A stretch of DNA of 64,000 nucleotides from NCBI GenBank assembly GCA_949152475.1, contig OX424563.1, positions 4,437,001 through 4,501,000 on the forward strand, read 5' to 3'. The stretch comes from Terebella lapidaria (lineage: Eukaryota > Annelida > Polychaeta > Terebellida > Terebellidae). This document shows, piece after piece, positions 24,501-36,400 of this stretch. The notes under the pieces are model-generated. The model was not told where the DNA came from and searched no databases. It was given only the letters and a program-made list of their open reading frames with translations. The translations under genes and the position numbers were made by a program. Each line of letters starts with the position of its first letter. Position 1 is the stretch's first letter.

Positions 24501-27500
24501 GAAACATACTTCACTGGCCTTGAAATCGCTATCAGCACTGAGTGCTTCGAAATAAGGAGTTTATTTTGTTCAAATAACTGTAGATTGACATGCAGATCAA
24601 AGGTAGCGTTTAGGCTTGTATAATACATATATACATTTATAATCGAAGAATATTTGTGTGACTTTCAACTTGACCTTTGATGACCTTGAGTACTAAGATT
24701 TACGGATATGTCCACCCTAAAATTTTGAAGCATCATATGAACACCAGATGCTTCAATAAATGGCTTAGACTTGTGATATGGATGCATATAGGAAACCATA
24801 TGTGGTGCAACTGTGGATAATCTTGAACTTGATCTGAAAGGATATTGAATGCACAATTTCATAGTTGGTCTGCCATTCTATCCAAATCTGATCATATGAG
24901 GTTAGTTTTATACTATATTCTAACTCGTTCACACTGTTTGTCGCTGATATTTTTGTGATGCTAAATGATATCGTTCTAGAACTTGGCATATCACCTGGGA
25001 GTCAAACGGCAATTTGCCACCGAGTTTCAGATTTCCACTCCGAAAATAGAAAAAGTCGTGCATCTTTTGAATTTTGGTCATACATTTTCGTCTGGTTAAT
25101 GACGCTTCTCGACTTCCTATCACGTATTATTCATTCGCCAGGGGACGCTGGAGGTAGGAGGAGTGGCCGAGGTCTGGAGAATTAACGAAGAATGGGGACG
25201 AGTCAAGTTCTTCGAGTAAATAAATGAAACACTTTATATTGCTAAATGCTATCGCCATATATCCGTAAAGGCCCCATGTTTATTGCTTAACTTGCTTAGC
25301 ATGTAATATACTTTGTTTCCAGCTTCAGCTTGGATCCCACGAAAAGACTGACGTTCTGGTCGGTCGTCGTTCTGAACTCTTTGAACTACGTTACCATAGT
25401 GACGGCCCAGCCGAGTGTACAGCGATTTGTTGCTCTTCCCACCATGACACGTGCCAAACTGTAGTGTCTTTTACTTATATTATTTTTTTTATTATGTTAC
25501 TATTAGTCAGTGAATTTTTCTATGTTTAGCATTTCCTCTGTATTATATGGTTCCTGACACTAAGTAATGTAGAATTATAAACTGCCACCAGGTCGGCGCT
25601 GCTGGCTATGCCTGGGCTTATCGCATCCGGGCTGCTTACCTGTGCTTGTGGTATCACGGCCTTTGCTTACTATACCAAGAAAGGCTGTGATCCAGTGACA
25701 TCCGGCAAAATATCTGGACCAAACCAGGTAAAACAACATCCTGTGTGTACATGTATAAACGTTATTTATTGGTATCACCAATAAATACTTAGTTCTGGTT
25801 AGTTCTGGCTGGAATTGGTCAGATCAAGACAAGTGCCTGAGTAGAGAACGGGTCATGAGAATTAATTATGTACTACACAATACAAAATATCATGTACATT
25901 GTAGATCACATCCTGTCGAGAATCCGGCATTTCCATGTTAGATCTAGTTGTTACTTTGTAATGGATGAGTTGGTTTGTTAACTTCAGATCATGCCGTACT
26001 TTGTGAAAGATGTTTTGGTTTGTAAACTTAAGATCATGCAGTACTTTGTGGTGGATGTGTTGGTCTGTTAACTTTAGATCATTCCATACTTTGTGATGGA
26101 TGTGTTGATCAGTTAACTTTAGTTCATTCCATACTTTGAGAATGGAGGTGTTGGTCTGTTATCTTCAGTTCATTCCATACTTTGTGATGGATGTGTTGGT
26201 ATGTTAATATATCTCATTCCATACTTTGTGATGAATGTTTTGGTCTGTTGACTTTAGATCATTCCACACTTTCTGATGGATGTGTTGGTCTGTTAACTTT
26301 AGTTCATTCCATATTTTGCAATGGATGTGTTGGTCTGTTAACTTTAGATCATGCCTCACTTTGTGATGGATGTGTTGGTCTGTTAACTTTAGCTCATTCC
26401 ATATTTTGCAATGGATGTGTTGGTCTGTTAACTTTAGATCATGCTGTACTATGTGATGGATGTGTTGGTCTGTTAACTTTAGTTCATTACATATTTTGCA
26501 ATGGATGTGTTGGTCTGTTAACTTTAGATCATGCCACATTTTGTGATGGAAGTGTTGGTCTGTTAACTTTAGCTCATTCCATATTTTGCAATGGATGTGT
26601 TGGTCTGTTAACTTTAGATCATGCTGTACTATGTGATGGATGTGTTGGTCTGTTAACTTTAGATCATGCCTTACTTTCTGATGGATATGTTGGTCTGTTA
26701 TCTTCGGTTCATTCCATACTTTGTGATTTATGTGTTGGTCTTTTAATTCTAACTCATTCCATATTTTGCGATGGATGTGTTGCCCACGCTGTAGATTATG
26801 CCGTACTTTGTGATGGATGTGTTGGTCTATACCCTGTAGATTATGCCGTACTTTGTGATGGACGTGTTGGTCTATACCCTGTCGATGATGCCATACTTCA
26901 CTTTGTGATGGACGTGTTGGTCTTTACCCTGTAGATTAAGCCGTACTTTGTGATGGACGTGTTGGTCTATACCCTGTAGATTATGCCGCACTTTGTTATG
27001 AATGTGTTGGTCTATACCCTGTAGATTATGCCATACTTTGTGATGGACGTGTTGGACATCCCAGCTCTTCCAGGCTTGTTCGTGGCTTGTCTGTTCAGTG
27101 CATCTCTCAGGTGACAAAATCTATCCGATGATAATAATGTCGATACCTATTTGCTGGGACTCTTCTCCGTTTCGCAGATAACATTGCATTTCGACATTCA
27201 GACAGAGTTTCATATTTTAATTGTGATTTGCATGTGATCTTCCAGTTCCGTGTCATCGCAGTATAACGCGTTCTCAGCAATGATGTGGCAGAATTTCCTT
27301 CGGCATAAGTGCCAACATTTGCCTGATGAAAAACTAACCACGATCACCAAGCTGACCAGTACGTCTGTAACTTCTGCGTACATTATATTCCTGTGTGAAT
27401 TCGTGGGTTGTGTTTCTGTTGGTATAAAAATATGTCCATGCACTGATGAAGTGTTTCCATCGTCTTACAGCGGGGGTGTTTGGTATCGTTGCCGTCGCAG

Positions 27501-28976
27501 GGGCATTCGTTGTCATGAGAATGGGCGGGACACTGATCCAGGTAACTTCAAAATATCTGATGCCAGGATGCAGAAACACTGGTGCAGATAAATCTTAGAA
27601 TTCTAATCTGGGAATGTTGAAACACTGGTCCAGGTAACTTTCAGTAATCTGATCCGGGTATGCTGAAAAACAGTGATCCGGATCATTTCTAGAATTCTGA
27701 TCCAGGTATGATGAAACATTGGTCCAGGTACCATAGCGGCTGAAACATCTTTAGCATAAATACAAAGTTTGTATACATGGATAGTCAAAGCGACATTTTA
27801 TTGTAACGAATCAGGAAACGCATCTAGATGTATATGTGCATATATTCTGGGTTTGCAGATATCTTTCACTATGATCAGCACAGTGTCAGGTCCTTTGCTA
27901 GGAATGTTCCTCATGGCTGGGGTGTCGACCAGGGTAGGACCGAGGGTAGGTACTGGTTGTGTCGGATTGTCGATCAACTTTAAAGTAATAAATATTCACT
28001 ATACCTGACGATACGAGCATGATGTTTCTTGTCAAGTCTAGTTATTATTATGGCAAATGTTTCCTGGCATTCAGGGAGTGATGGTTGGCATGGTGATGGC
28101 TCTGGCCCTGTGTGGTTGGATTGGGTTCGGGGCAATGTTCTCGGGCTCGCACGAACCCCCACTGCCTGGCCCCACCAACAGCTGTTTGTTGCCTAGCAAC
28201 GAGACCACTACACCACATTACTTAGGAACCACATACCCCGTGAACATCACCACCGATGAGAGCCCACTCATCGATAGCAGGTCCAATTCCGCATTTCTGC
28301 TCCACTTAAATGTGAAACATTACAAATGCAATATTATTTATTCTACAACAAAATATCTACAATCCCCACAGATCGTGGCTGGAGTGGATGTATTCAGTAT
28401 CATACTTCTACTACTCGACGATAGGTGTCGTTGTGGTAGCCCTCGTGTCGACCATATCCAGCGTTATCCCGCGTACGTCACGAGCTTGATTACTAATAAA
28501 TCAGAGTTGCAAACTATAGTATTCTTGAATATCGAACACCTATAACTGACAATGCTTATTTCATCATCCCCGTAGACTGCGAGGTCCCACAGCGGGTGCC
28601 CAAGAAGCACCTGTTCCCGTGTGTCAGACGATGTTGTGGTCTGGAGCATGAAGACGGGTCGGACAGCAACAAGGTAACCATGACTACCAGATCAAATATT
28701 GACCAATTATTGCCATCGTTTTAGATTATGAATTCATAGATGTTATCATTTATTATTTTTGCTCAGGCTGTTGGTGTTAATGGAGAGTTAGACACACTGC
28801 TTGGCATGGTATAGATCACCATTTTTATTGTTATTTTTCTACCTAATATTACTATTATTGTCGTTGCAAAGGCATATGGTCAAAGTTGTTATTTTTTCGT
28901 ATTTCCCTGTCAGACTGGAGGTGAAAGCACTGAGCAAGACTTGCTGCAAAAGTCTCAGTCCAATGACAACGTATGA
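21551..28976 (+). CDS. SLC5-family transporter 1, SMCT-like (complete, 18 exons)
   Basis: Plasma-membrane sodium symporter; by family a carrier of lactate, short-chain fatty acids or similar monocarboxylates. Exons: 21551-21749, 22081-22223, 22369-22437, 22557-22608, 23606-23673, 23914-23994, 25142-25215, 25323-25460, 25592-25727, 27025-27110, 27246-27358, 27471-27541, 27859-27945, 28075-28280, 28372-28472, 28576-28673, 28767-28808, 28914-28976. All introns are GT-AG and all phases agree, giving 608 aa, the size of human SLC5A8. Diagnostic blocks: DYVVFAVTIAVSLAVG (TM1), GGMQAVVWTDCCQAG (SLC5 signature), KKGCDPVTSG, IMPYFVMDVL, LPGLFVACLFSASLSSVSS (TM8, serines at the usual Na2 site), MYSVSYFYYSTIG. 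The tail ends SNDNV, a possible class III PDZ ligand. Start 21551 was chosen over 21509 because family N-termini are short. Intron 9 and exon 12 carry boundary-derived repeat arrays. The exact substrate cannot be told. Confidence 0.93.
22627..23282. mobile_element. TA-flanked MITE in intron 4 of SLC5 gene 1
   Basis: The ends pair around GGGTGGGCTAAT (left) and ATTAGCCCACCCTG (right), with TA at 22625-22626 and 23283-23284. Length is 656 bp, with no transposase. Tc1/mariner type by target site. Confidence 0.65.
25975..27024 (+). repeat. 45-bp array derived from the exon 10 acceptor of SLC5 gene 1
   Basis: About 23 tandem units of 45 bp fill intron 9 up to the true exon 10 (27025). Each unit holds a copy of the end of the intron (for example TCTGTTAACTTTAG) and then the first bases of exon 10 (ATCATGCCGTACTTTGTGAT, then GGATGTGTTG, encoding IMPYFVMDVL), followed by a GT. 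The last units, with CTATACCCTGTAG spacers, are closest to the real acceptor. Because 45 is a multiple of three, one frame stays open for 247 codons (26191-26934); that ORF is an artefact. Confidence 0.92.
27531..27730 (+). repeat. 46-48-bp array derived from the exon 12 donor of SLC5 gene 1
   Basis: The exon 12 end and its donor (CACTGATCCAG then GTAACTT) recur at 27577, 27623, 27671 and 27717. The five starts, 27531 included, are 46-48 bp apart. Copies at 27623 and 27717 keep a CCAGGTA donor consensus; the others have changed it. The array lies in intron 12. Confidence 0.88.
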
Positions 28977-30572
28977 GGGATAGGCCTACGTCTGCTAACT
29001 TCAGCGGTTTCCATGGTGATCAAGCTTTCCACATACTTCTCACTCTCTAGGGATACAAACATGACAACTGCACCTTGCGGATGTTTACCAGAACACCATA
29101 CAGATCGACTTTTATCGTGGCGGTTTTCACTCGCGCCAGAGATAAGAGGGATGGTGTTATTCCATTTGGATCAATCTCCCCGTCTGTCTCTCTATTTGTT
29201 TTTTCCGGGCACATAAATCGAAGACAAACGGTCTGATCGATCTGAAACTCATGGGGATGTCATAGCTAATACGGTATGATAGTGGTTTGGTTCTTTTCAC
29301 TTTTTGTCGAATGACAGCCGAAAAAATGAAAATAACATACTTAGTCTAGTATATTTTTTTCTATGTCCAACTCCCAATCATATGGTTCGATCGATGGTCG
29401 TATGACCAGAATTCCCCAGTATCGCCCGAAATTGGTTGTCACGATTTTACCACGTTTATGTTTCCCGAGCTGGTGTAACGGTTTTTTGTGACCAATAATC
29501 CCAATATCGTATCTAATTTTAAAATCAATTTTTACACACTCAACATAGGAATTCACATGGAAAATCTTTGTTTATATTGAGTTTTGATGATCTTAATTTC
29601 GAGGTCATGTATATAAGCAAATGTATAAGAGGACAGGACGCTTAAAGGCAGAGCTTTCGACGGTATGTATGACATGTTCTTTATCATCTATAAACAAAGG
29701 GTAAATCATGCATGGAAAATAAATTAAACTTCGATGGTCCGAGTGATAATGTTTTAAAGATATTTTTGAATGTATAAATGGTGTTAGGATACAGAAACAC
29801 TTCGAGCTTCATATATTGCCGAAAAGCTACATTTCACAGGTATCTGACCTAGTTACTCAACTTGTGCGGTATCAATGTTGACAATCATGAATCAATATAG
29901 TATAATGGATTAGGTAATATATTGATTCAGTTCAAGCTACAAACGTATATCAGCGACAGTTCAAGCTACAAATATATATAGTAGTTCTAGCTACAAAGTA
30001 TATCACTTACATTCAAGCTACAAATGTATGTAGTAGTTCTAGCTACAAAGTATATCAGTTACAGTTCAAACTACAAATGTATGTAGTAGTTCTAGCTACA
30101 AAGTATATCAGTTACAGTTCAAGCTACAAATGTATGTAGTAGTTCTAGCTACAAAGTATATCAGTTACAGTTCAAGCTACAAATGCATATCAGCGACAGT
30201 TCAAGCTACAAATGTATGTAATATTTCTAGCTACAAATGTATATCAGTTCTAGTTCTAGCTACAAATGTATATCAGTTCTAGTTCTAGCTACAAATGTAT
30301 ATTAGTGAGAGATCAAGGTACATATAGATCTATATCACTGAGAGGTCATGCCACAAATGTAATCAGAGGCAGTTCAAGCTATATCAAGCTATATTTGGAC
30401 TCTGTGAGATCGGAATGAGCTTTGAATATCAGTTGCATTCATATCATGGCTTACCAAAATTCTGAGTAACTGCTATAAGTTGGTCCATGAATGTTATCAG
30501 TATATTGTATTTATATAGTCTTTTGAAATCATACTATGACAATATGACAGATAACGTTAGTTTTGATTTTTA
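28977..30572. other. 3' flank of SLC5 gene 1
   Basis: Downstream of the stop I see no further coding exon. The first clear AATAAA on + is at about 29718, a possible but distant polyadenylation signal. 29930-30380 holds a minisatellite. Confidence 0.5.
29930..30380. repeat. AGCTACAAATGTATATCAG minisatellite
   Basis: About 18 loose copies of a short unit, alternating TTCAAGCTACAAATGTAT and TTCTAGCTACAAAGTATATC forms with higher-order units near 50 bp. Confidence 0.85.
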
Positions 30573-31616
30573 GGCTACCGAACCTTTGGTTCGATAACCT
30601 ATTGGCGTGGCGTTTCGTCTGTCGTCCGTCGTCGTCTTCGACGTCCGTCTACATTTTTATGTTTAAAGTTTACGGACAAATCGTTCTGAAATTTTGAACA
30701 AAAATACCCAAAAATATTTTGAGAGGGAGTTATTTTTCTATTTTTTTTATGTTCGCAATTGTTTTCAAAATGGCGGCCATTTTTGACAAAAAATTGCTAA
30801 TATTGAACTTTGACGGTCGTTTTCTCCAAAAAAAAGATGCATAACACACCTCATATATACCGTTGCCCTTGGATTGCCCGAAGTGGGCCATTTTGGCCCA
30901 AACTCGGCCCAAATGGGACTTTCCCATGTTAAATTCTCTTATGCTTTATGATGGGACACTTATTTCCAAATATATCACTTAATATTGAGATTAGGAATAA
31001 ATTGTGGACATATAGGAAATGATATATTCTAAATATTGTCATGATCTTGAATTTGACCTTTGACCTCATTTTCAAGGTCACAGGACAAAATGGCTAATAT
31101 CTCACTTATTATTGACTTTACAGCTAAGGAATCAATTGTGAACCTATAGGGAATGATATATGCTGAATATTGTCATGACCTTGAATTCGACCTTATTTTC
31201 AAGGTCACAGGACAAAATGGCAAATATCTCGCTTATTATCGTCTTTACAGCTAAGGAATCAATTGTGAACCTATTGAAAATTATATATGCTGAATATTGT
31301 CGTGACCTTGATATCGACCGTTGACCTCTTTTGCAAGGTCACAGGACAAGATGGTTCATATCTCACTTCTTATCGACTTCATAGCTTGTGATTCAAGGTC
31401 ATAGAACAAATTGCTATTATATCTTACCTGATATTGAATTTACAGCTTACAATCAATTGTGAACATATGGGGAATGACATACATGTACATATTTGCTGGA
31501 TATTCTCATGATGTTGCATTTGACAAGTGACCTTATTTTCAAGGTCACGGGACAAGAAGGATAATATCATATTTTATCCGGTAACCTGTCTTAGCCTTTG
31601 GGCTAACTTTTTAGTC
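30573..31616 (+). mobile_element. ACCGGACCTTTGGTCC-family element, copy X1
   Basis: Starts GGCTACCGAACCTTTGGTTC (a small hairpin), then GTCGTCCGTCGTC; ends GGTAACCTGTCTTAGCC then TTTGGGCTAAC. The inside has about four tandem units of 120-130 bp with TTGACCTTTGACCTC and CAAGGTCACAGGACAAAATGG. Non-coding. Copies X2 and X3 have the same ends in the opposite orientation. The transposon class is unknown. Confidence 0.7.
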
Positions 31617-32134
31617 AGCATGAAAGAGGAAGACTACTGAGAATCCATCACATACAAAGTATACATGTGGCATAAACTGTTGTATAGCCTACCATTCAAG
31701 TGAAGGCCTATTACTATTATATCTCGTGTTTTAGCGCATACTAATACAACTATCTAGTGTATGTTTATTCTTTGTAAATCTTAGTTATTGCAGTAATTTG
31801 TGTGAATTGCTAGGTTTATCGTCAGAATGAATTAGCCTATACATCATGTCCATAATTTTGGAACATTTTTCTTCTGATTGTGCACATGTACCAATTTATT
31901 TACCGAGTATCGTGTATTGTGTACACATCATGCTGATAATGTTGTCATGCTGAAGTGAACGATGATCTGTCCGAATATCTTTGATAATGTTGTGATGCTG
32001 TAGTGAATGATGATCTAACACTGTAATCTATTCTGAGTACCATCCATAGTTGTATAATGACTTGTCTGTTATTTTATTTTTTATGTACTGTTATAATATA
32101 ATCTGATAAATTGGTGTTCGTAATAAAAAAACAT

Positions 32135-33238
32135 AGCTCAAGGGCAGAGAAAAGTTACCGGAAAGATGTTTTGTGTTTAACTACAACTTTTTCCACCTAA
32201 ATTGCCGTTTTGACCTTTCAAGGTCATTACCGGTCAAATTCAAGGTCACCTGGGAATTCGCCATATATGACTTCCCATTTGAATGTGTCACTATTTAAGC
32301 TCTATCTTGAAGTGTTCTAGTATTTACTCTATACAGCTCCCATCATTAAGGAAAATTGGGTGGAAACCCCTAAGTGCAAAAGAATTTTCAAAGAGGACAA
32401 CATTTTTGTTATTTTCATCCGGCTGGAATCACTCAGAACGAATCTTTAGTGGCTTGAGTCAAGAGGAAAAAATTTTATTCGCTGCCCCGTTGAAAAAATT
32501 AAAATGGCCGCCATGGAAGAGCCGCTATTCAAGGGCAACAAAACTTGTACATGACGCGAAGGTACACAGAAGGAATCGTTTGAAACAAAAATCTCAAATT
32601 TGTCTGAACAGTTTTTGAGAAAACGACCACCGAAATCAGAAATTGGTCATTTTTTGACAAATAGGCCGTTTTGACCCCTGAAGGTCATTGAAGGTCAAAT
32701 TCAAGGTCACGCAATATATGATTTCCTATTTGAATGTGCCAATATGTAAGCTCTGTCTTGTGTTCTAGAAGTTTACTCGATATAGCTCCCATTATGAAGG
32801 GAAAATTGGGTCCAAAAAAACTTTCACGAGGGCAAATTTTTTTTTTTGGCTAGAAATCACTCAAAACGAATAATGAATGGATTTTTGACCCGTCAAAAAC
32901 TCAAAATGACCGCCACGCGTAGACCAGCGATTCAAGGGCAGTGAATCTTATACAGGTCACAGAGGTATATGGGGAGAATCTTTTGAAACAAAAATCTCAA
33001 AAGTTGTCAGACAGTTTTTTAGACAATGTTCCCCAAAGTTTTTCGTCAAAAATGGCCGCCATTTTGAAAAAAAAGCGAATTAAAAGAACTCTAAGTACCT
33101 CCCTCTTGACATATTTTTAGGTATTTTTGTGCAAAATTTCAGAAAGATTCGACCGTAAACTTTGAAGATAAATATTTAGACGACGACGGACGCAACGCCA
33201 GGCAAATAGGATATCGGACCAAAGATCCGGTAACCTAA
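32135..33238 (-). mobile_element. ACCGGACCTTTGGTCC-family element, copy X2
   Basis: Begins TAGCTCAAGGGC then GTTACCGGA and ends with the inverse of the X1 start (TATCGGACCAAAGATCCGGT). With X1 it forms a large inverted pair between the two SLC5 genes. It contains AAGGTCA-type repeats and fragments such as AAAATGGCCGCCA. No gene. Confidence 0.7.
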
Positions 33239-33301
33239 AATTGAAAATACATGTTTCGTAAAATTAGTTTTTAATTATAGCGCCTTCCTGTCCAACTCAG
33301 T

Positions 33302-33307
33302 TTTATT
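33302..33307 (-). terminator. candidate polyadenylation signal of SLC5 gene 2
   Basis: AATAAA on the minus strand about 150 bases after the gene 2 stop codon, a normal place for a cleavage signal. Confidence 0.5.
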
Positions 33308-33458
33308 CTAATGTGGACGCAAACGAACAACGTAGTCATGATTGTCTACAACCAAGAATAATCTGATAATGCACAAGATATATTGATCCCCATATCCTCC
33401 GAAAATCCGCTTTGACCACATCTCGGCTGTCGGGATTCTACAATACGACAGTACAGAT

Positions 33459-36400
33459 CTATAACACAGTCAGTGTTGCCTTTGACTCTGCATTCCCTTC
33501 AAACACCTGCGAAAATAATGTATTAACATACGGTAAATATTTTAAACACAAGAACACATAAGGGTGTATTATAACGACATGCGTTTTGAAGACTTTGAGA
33601 ACATTCTGGGGGGAATTTGGCATTAGTATTTAATACAGAAGGGTCGATAAACTGCCCCATCATCCTGAATATTACAATATTGTGAAACTACTGGACAATT
33701 GGGCAGACTGGACTGAAATCGAAATTTCATTCGATAAAGTCGATCATCCTGTATATTGTAAAACTGGGAATACACACCACGGGGGTAGTGTCAGACATGA
33801 GGGAGTCCGGCCGTGATTCCTCCTCGACCCCGAAACGTCCGCGGAGAAATGGAAACAACAGCTTCTTTGGCACACGACCGTCACTACCAAACCCTGCAAC
33901 ATAGCAATCACTGCAATTTCATCATCAGTAATCAAGTACCAGAAGGAGACTATGCCTATATGTCGGACCTTTTCAGTGTGTAAACCTCTATTGTCTGTAC
34001 CTATTCAACATACCTCACCGATCGGTGAATATCCCAATGAACGTCTTTGAACAAATTTGTTAGATATAAATACATGACAGGGAGATGTAGGGTTCGGCGA
34101 CCCCACAATAAAGAGGTAGACCCCATTACTGGAGTGTCACCGCATTGTCTCATTAACCTGCCAGCACGTTCACGCCATATAAACCGTGGTGACACTACTG
34201 TGTAGCCACCACGTCATAACGCTACAGAAATGTTATTCTGAACTACGATTACCAAGATATATGTAGTATTGTGGATACCTGATGACACACAGTATCATAA
34301 AATCATAGCCAATATATATGTACGACACATTAGAACATATACCGTACCTGGTATGAGGCTGTACAGATTAGCTGAGATCAGTACGACGGCAATAGCGAAA
34401 GGGTGATAGTAGAAGTATGATATTGAATAGAACCATTCCAGCCCACTGAAATAGGGAAAATGCGTACCGAAAATGCCAAGATATGTTGTGTTATTACCGA
34501 TTTATAAATGATGAATCATGACAGTGGAAACATAAACTTCCTGTAAATGAGAAAAGTAGCAATAAGAAAATATACCTTTTAGCCGCAAGTTTTGTGGTTT
34601 CTGATTCTGCGGGGCTCAAGGTGACTTGGTCAATGTGTACACTGAATTCTGTGCTGAATAAATGCGTGTCAACCATGTCTGAAAGCCAAGATATATTTAT
34701 TTATACAGGTACTTGTACCAAAATGAACTCGCAATCTTTCTTAATGATTCTCTATGATTTCGAAGACTGTATTTGATGGGCTCATGTATTTTACCAATAG
34801 ATGAAGGTGTACCTCATTTTCTTCAACATCACTATCATACATTCGTACGGTCACGTTTATGCTGTACCGGGTAGTTGCTATACGTCTGAGTTCAATATGC
34901 TAAATGCGGAGGTCTCACATGTTACATCCTCGCCAGCACGGTTAGTGACGGAGTCGTTACTATGGAGAACGCATCTATGGGTGGGACCTTCCAACATCGG
35001 AGTTTGTTTGCCCCAGATCTGTGCCCCAAATATCAACCAAGACGAGAAGGCAACTCCAGTCAGTATGGCTGCTAGGGTGCTCTGTGCTCGCAATAACAAT
35101 GATGTTTTTTGAGAAAAAAACAAAACAAAATTAGCCCAAGGGCTAAGAAAGGTTACCATACAAAGTTTTACATCTTATATATTAGCCGTTTTGTCCCGTG
35201 ACTGTGAAAACAAGGTCAAAGGTCACAAGAATATTCAGCATATATCATTTCATGTCCACAATTGATTCCCATCCTGTCAAGATATTAACCATTTTGTGCT
35301 CTGACCTTGGAAATGAGATCAAAGGTCAAATTCGAAGTCATGAGAATATTCAGCATATATCACTTCCTGTATGTCAACAATTTTTTATTCCTAAGCTTTA
35401 AAGTCGATAATAAGCGAGGTTTTAGCCATTTTGTGCTCTGAGCTTGAAAGTGAAGTCAAAAGTCAAATCCAAGGTCATGACAACATTCAGCATATATCGT
35501 TTCCCATATGTTCACTATTGATTCCCAAGCTGCAAAGTCGATAATAAGAGATATATCAGCCATTTTGTGCTCTGGCCTTGTAAATGTGGTCAAAGGTCAA
35601 ATTCAAGGTCAAGACAATATTAAGCATATATCATTTCCTATATGTGTTCAATTGATTGCAAAGCTGTAAGGTTCGATAATAAGCGAGATATTAGCCATTT
35701 TGTGCTTTGACCTTGAAAATGAGGTCAAAGGTCAAATTCAGGGTGATGACACTCTTCAGCATATATCACTTACTATATGTTCACAATTGGTTATCAAGCT
35801 GTAGAGTTGATAATAAGCGAGATATTAGCCATTTTATGCTCTGACTTTGAAAATGAGGTCAAAGGTCAAGTTTAAGGTCATGACAAGATTCAGTATATAT
35901 CATTTCCTATTTGTGCACAATCGGTTCCTAAGCTATAAAGAAGATAATATGCGAGATATTAGCCATTTTATGCTCTGACCTTGAAAATGAGGTCAAAGGT
36001 CAAGTTCAAGGTCAAGATAATATTCAGCATATATCACTTCTTATATGTCCCCAATTGATTTGTAAACAGTAAAGTCGATCATAAGCGAGATTTTAGCCAT
36101 TTTGTGCTCTGACCTTGAAAATGAGGTCAAAGGTCAAATTCAAGGTCACGATAATATTCAGCATATATCATTTGTTATATGTCCACAATTGATTCCCAGT
36201 CCCTAATCGCAATGTTAGGTGAGATATTGGCAATAGTGTGTCCCATTATAAAGCATAGGAGAATTTAACATGGGAAAGTCCTATATGGGCCAAGTTTGGG
36301 CCAAATGGACCACTTCGAGCGATTCAAGCACAACAAAACTTATACACATCTCAGGAGTACATATGAGGAGTGTTATGTATCAAAAAGAAAAAAGGTTACT

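Noticed and set aside
26191-26934. 247-codon open frame with a 15-residue repeat (CVGLLTLDH…)
   Set aside because: It exists because the repeat unit is 45 bp, a multiple of three. The frame differs from the exon frame and lies in an intron of SLC5 gene 1.
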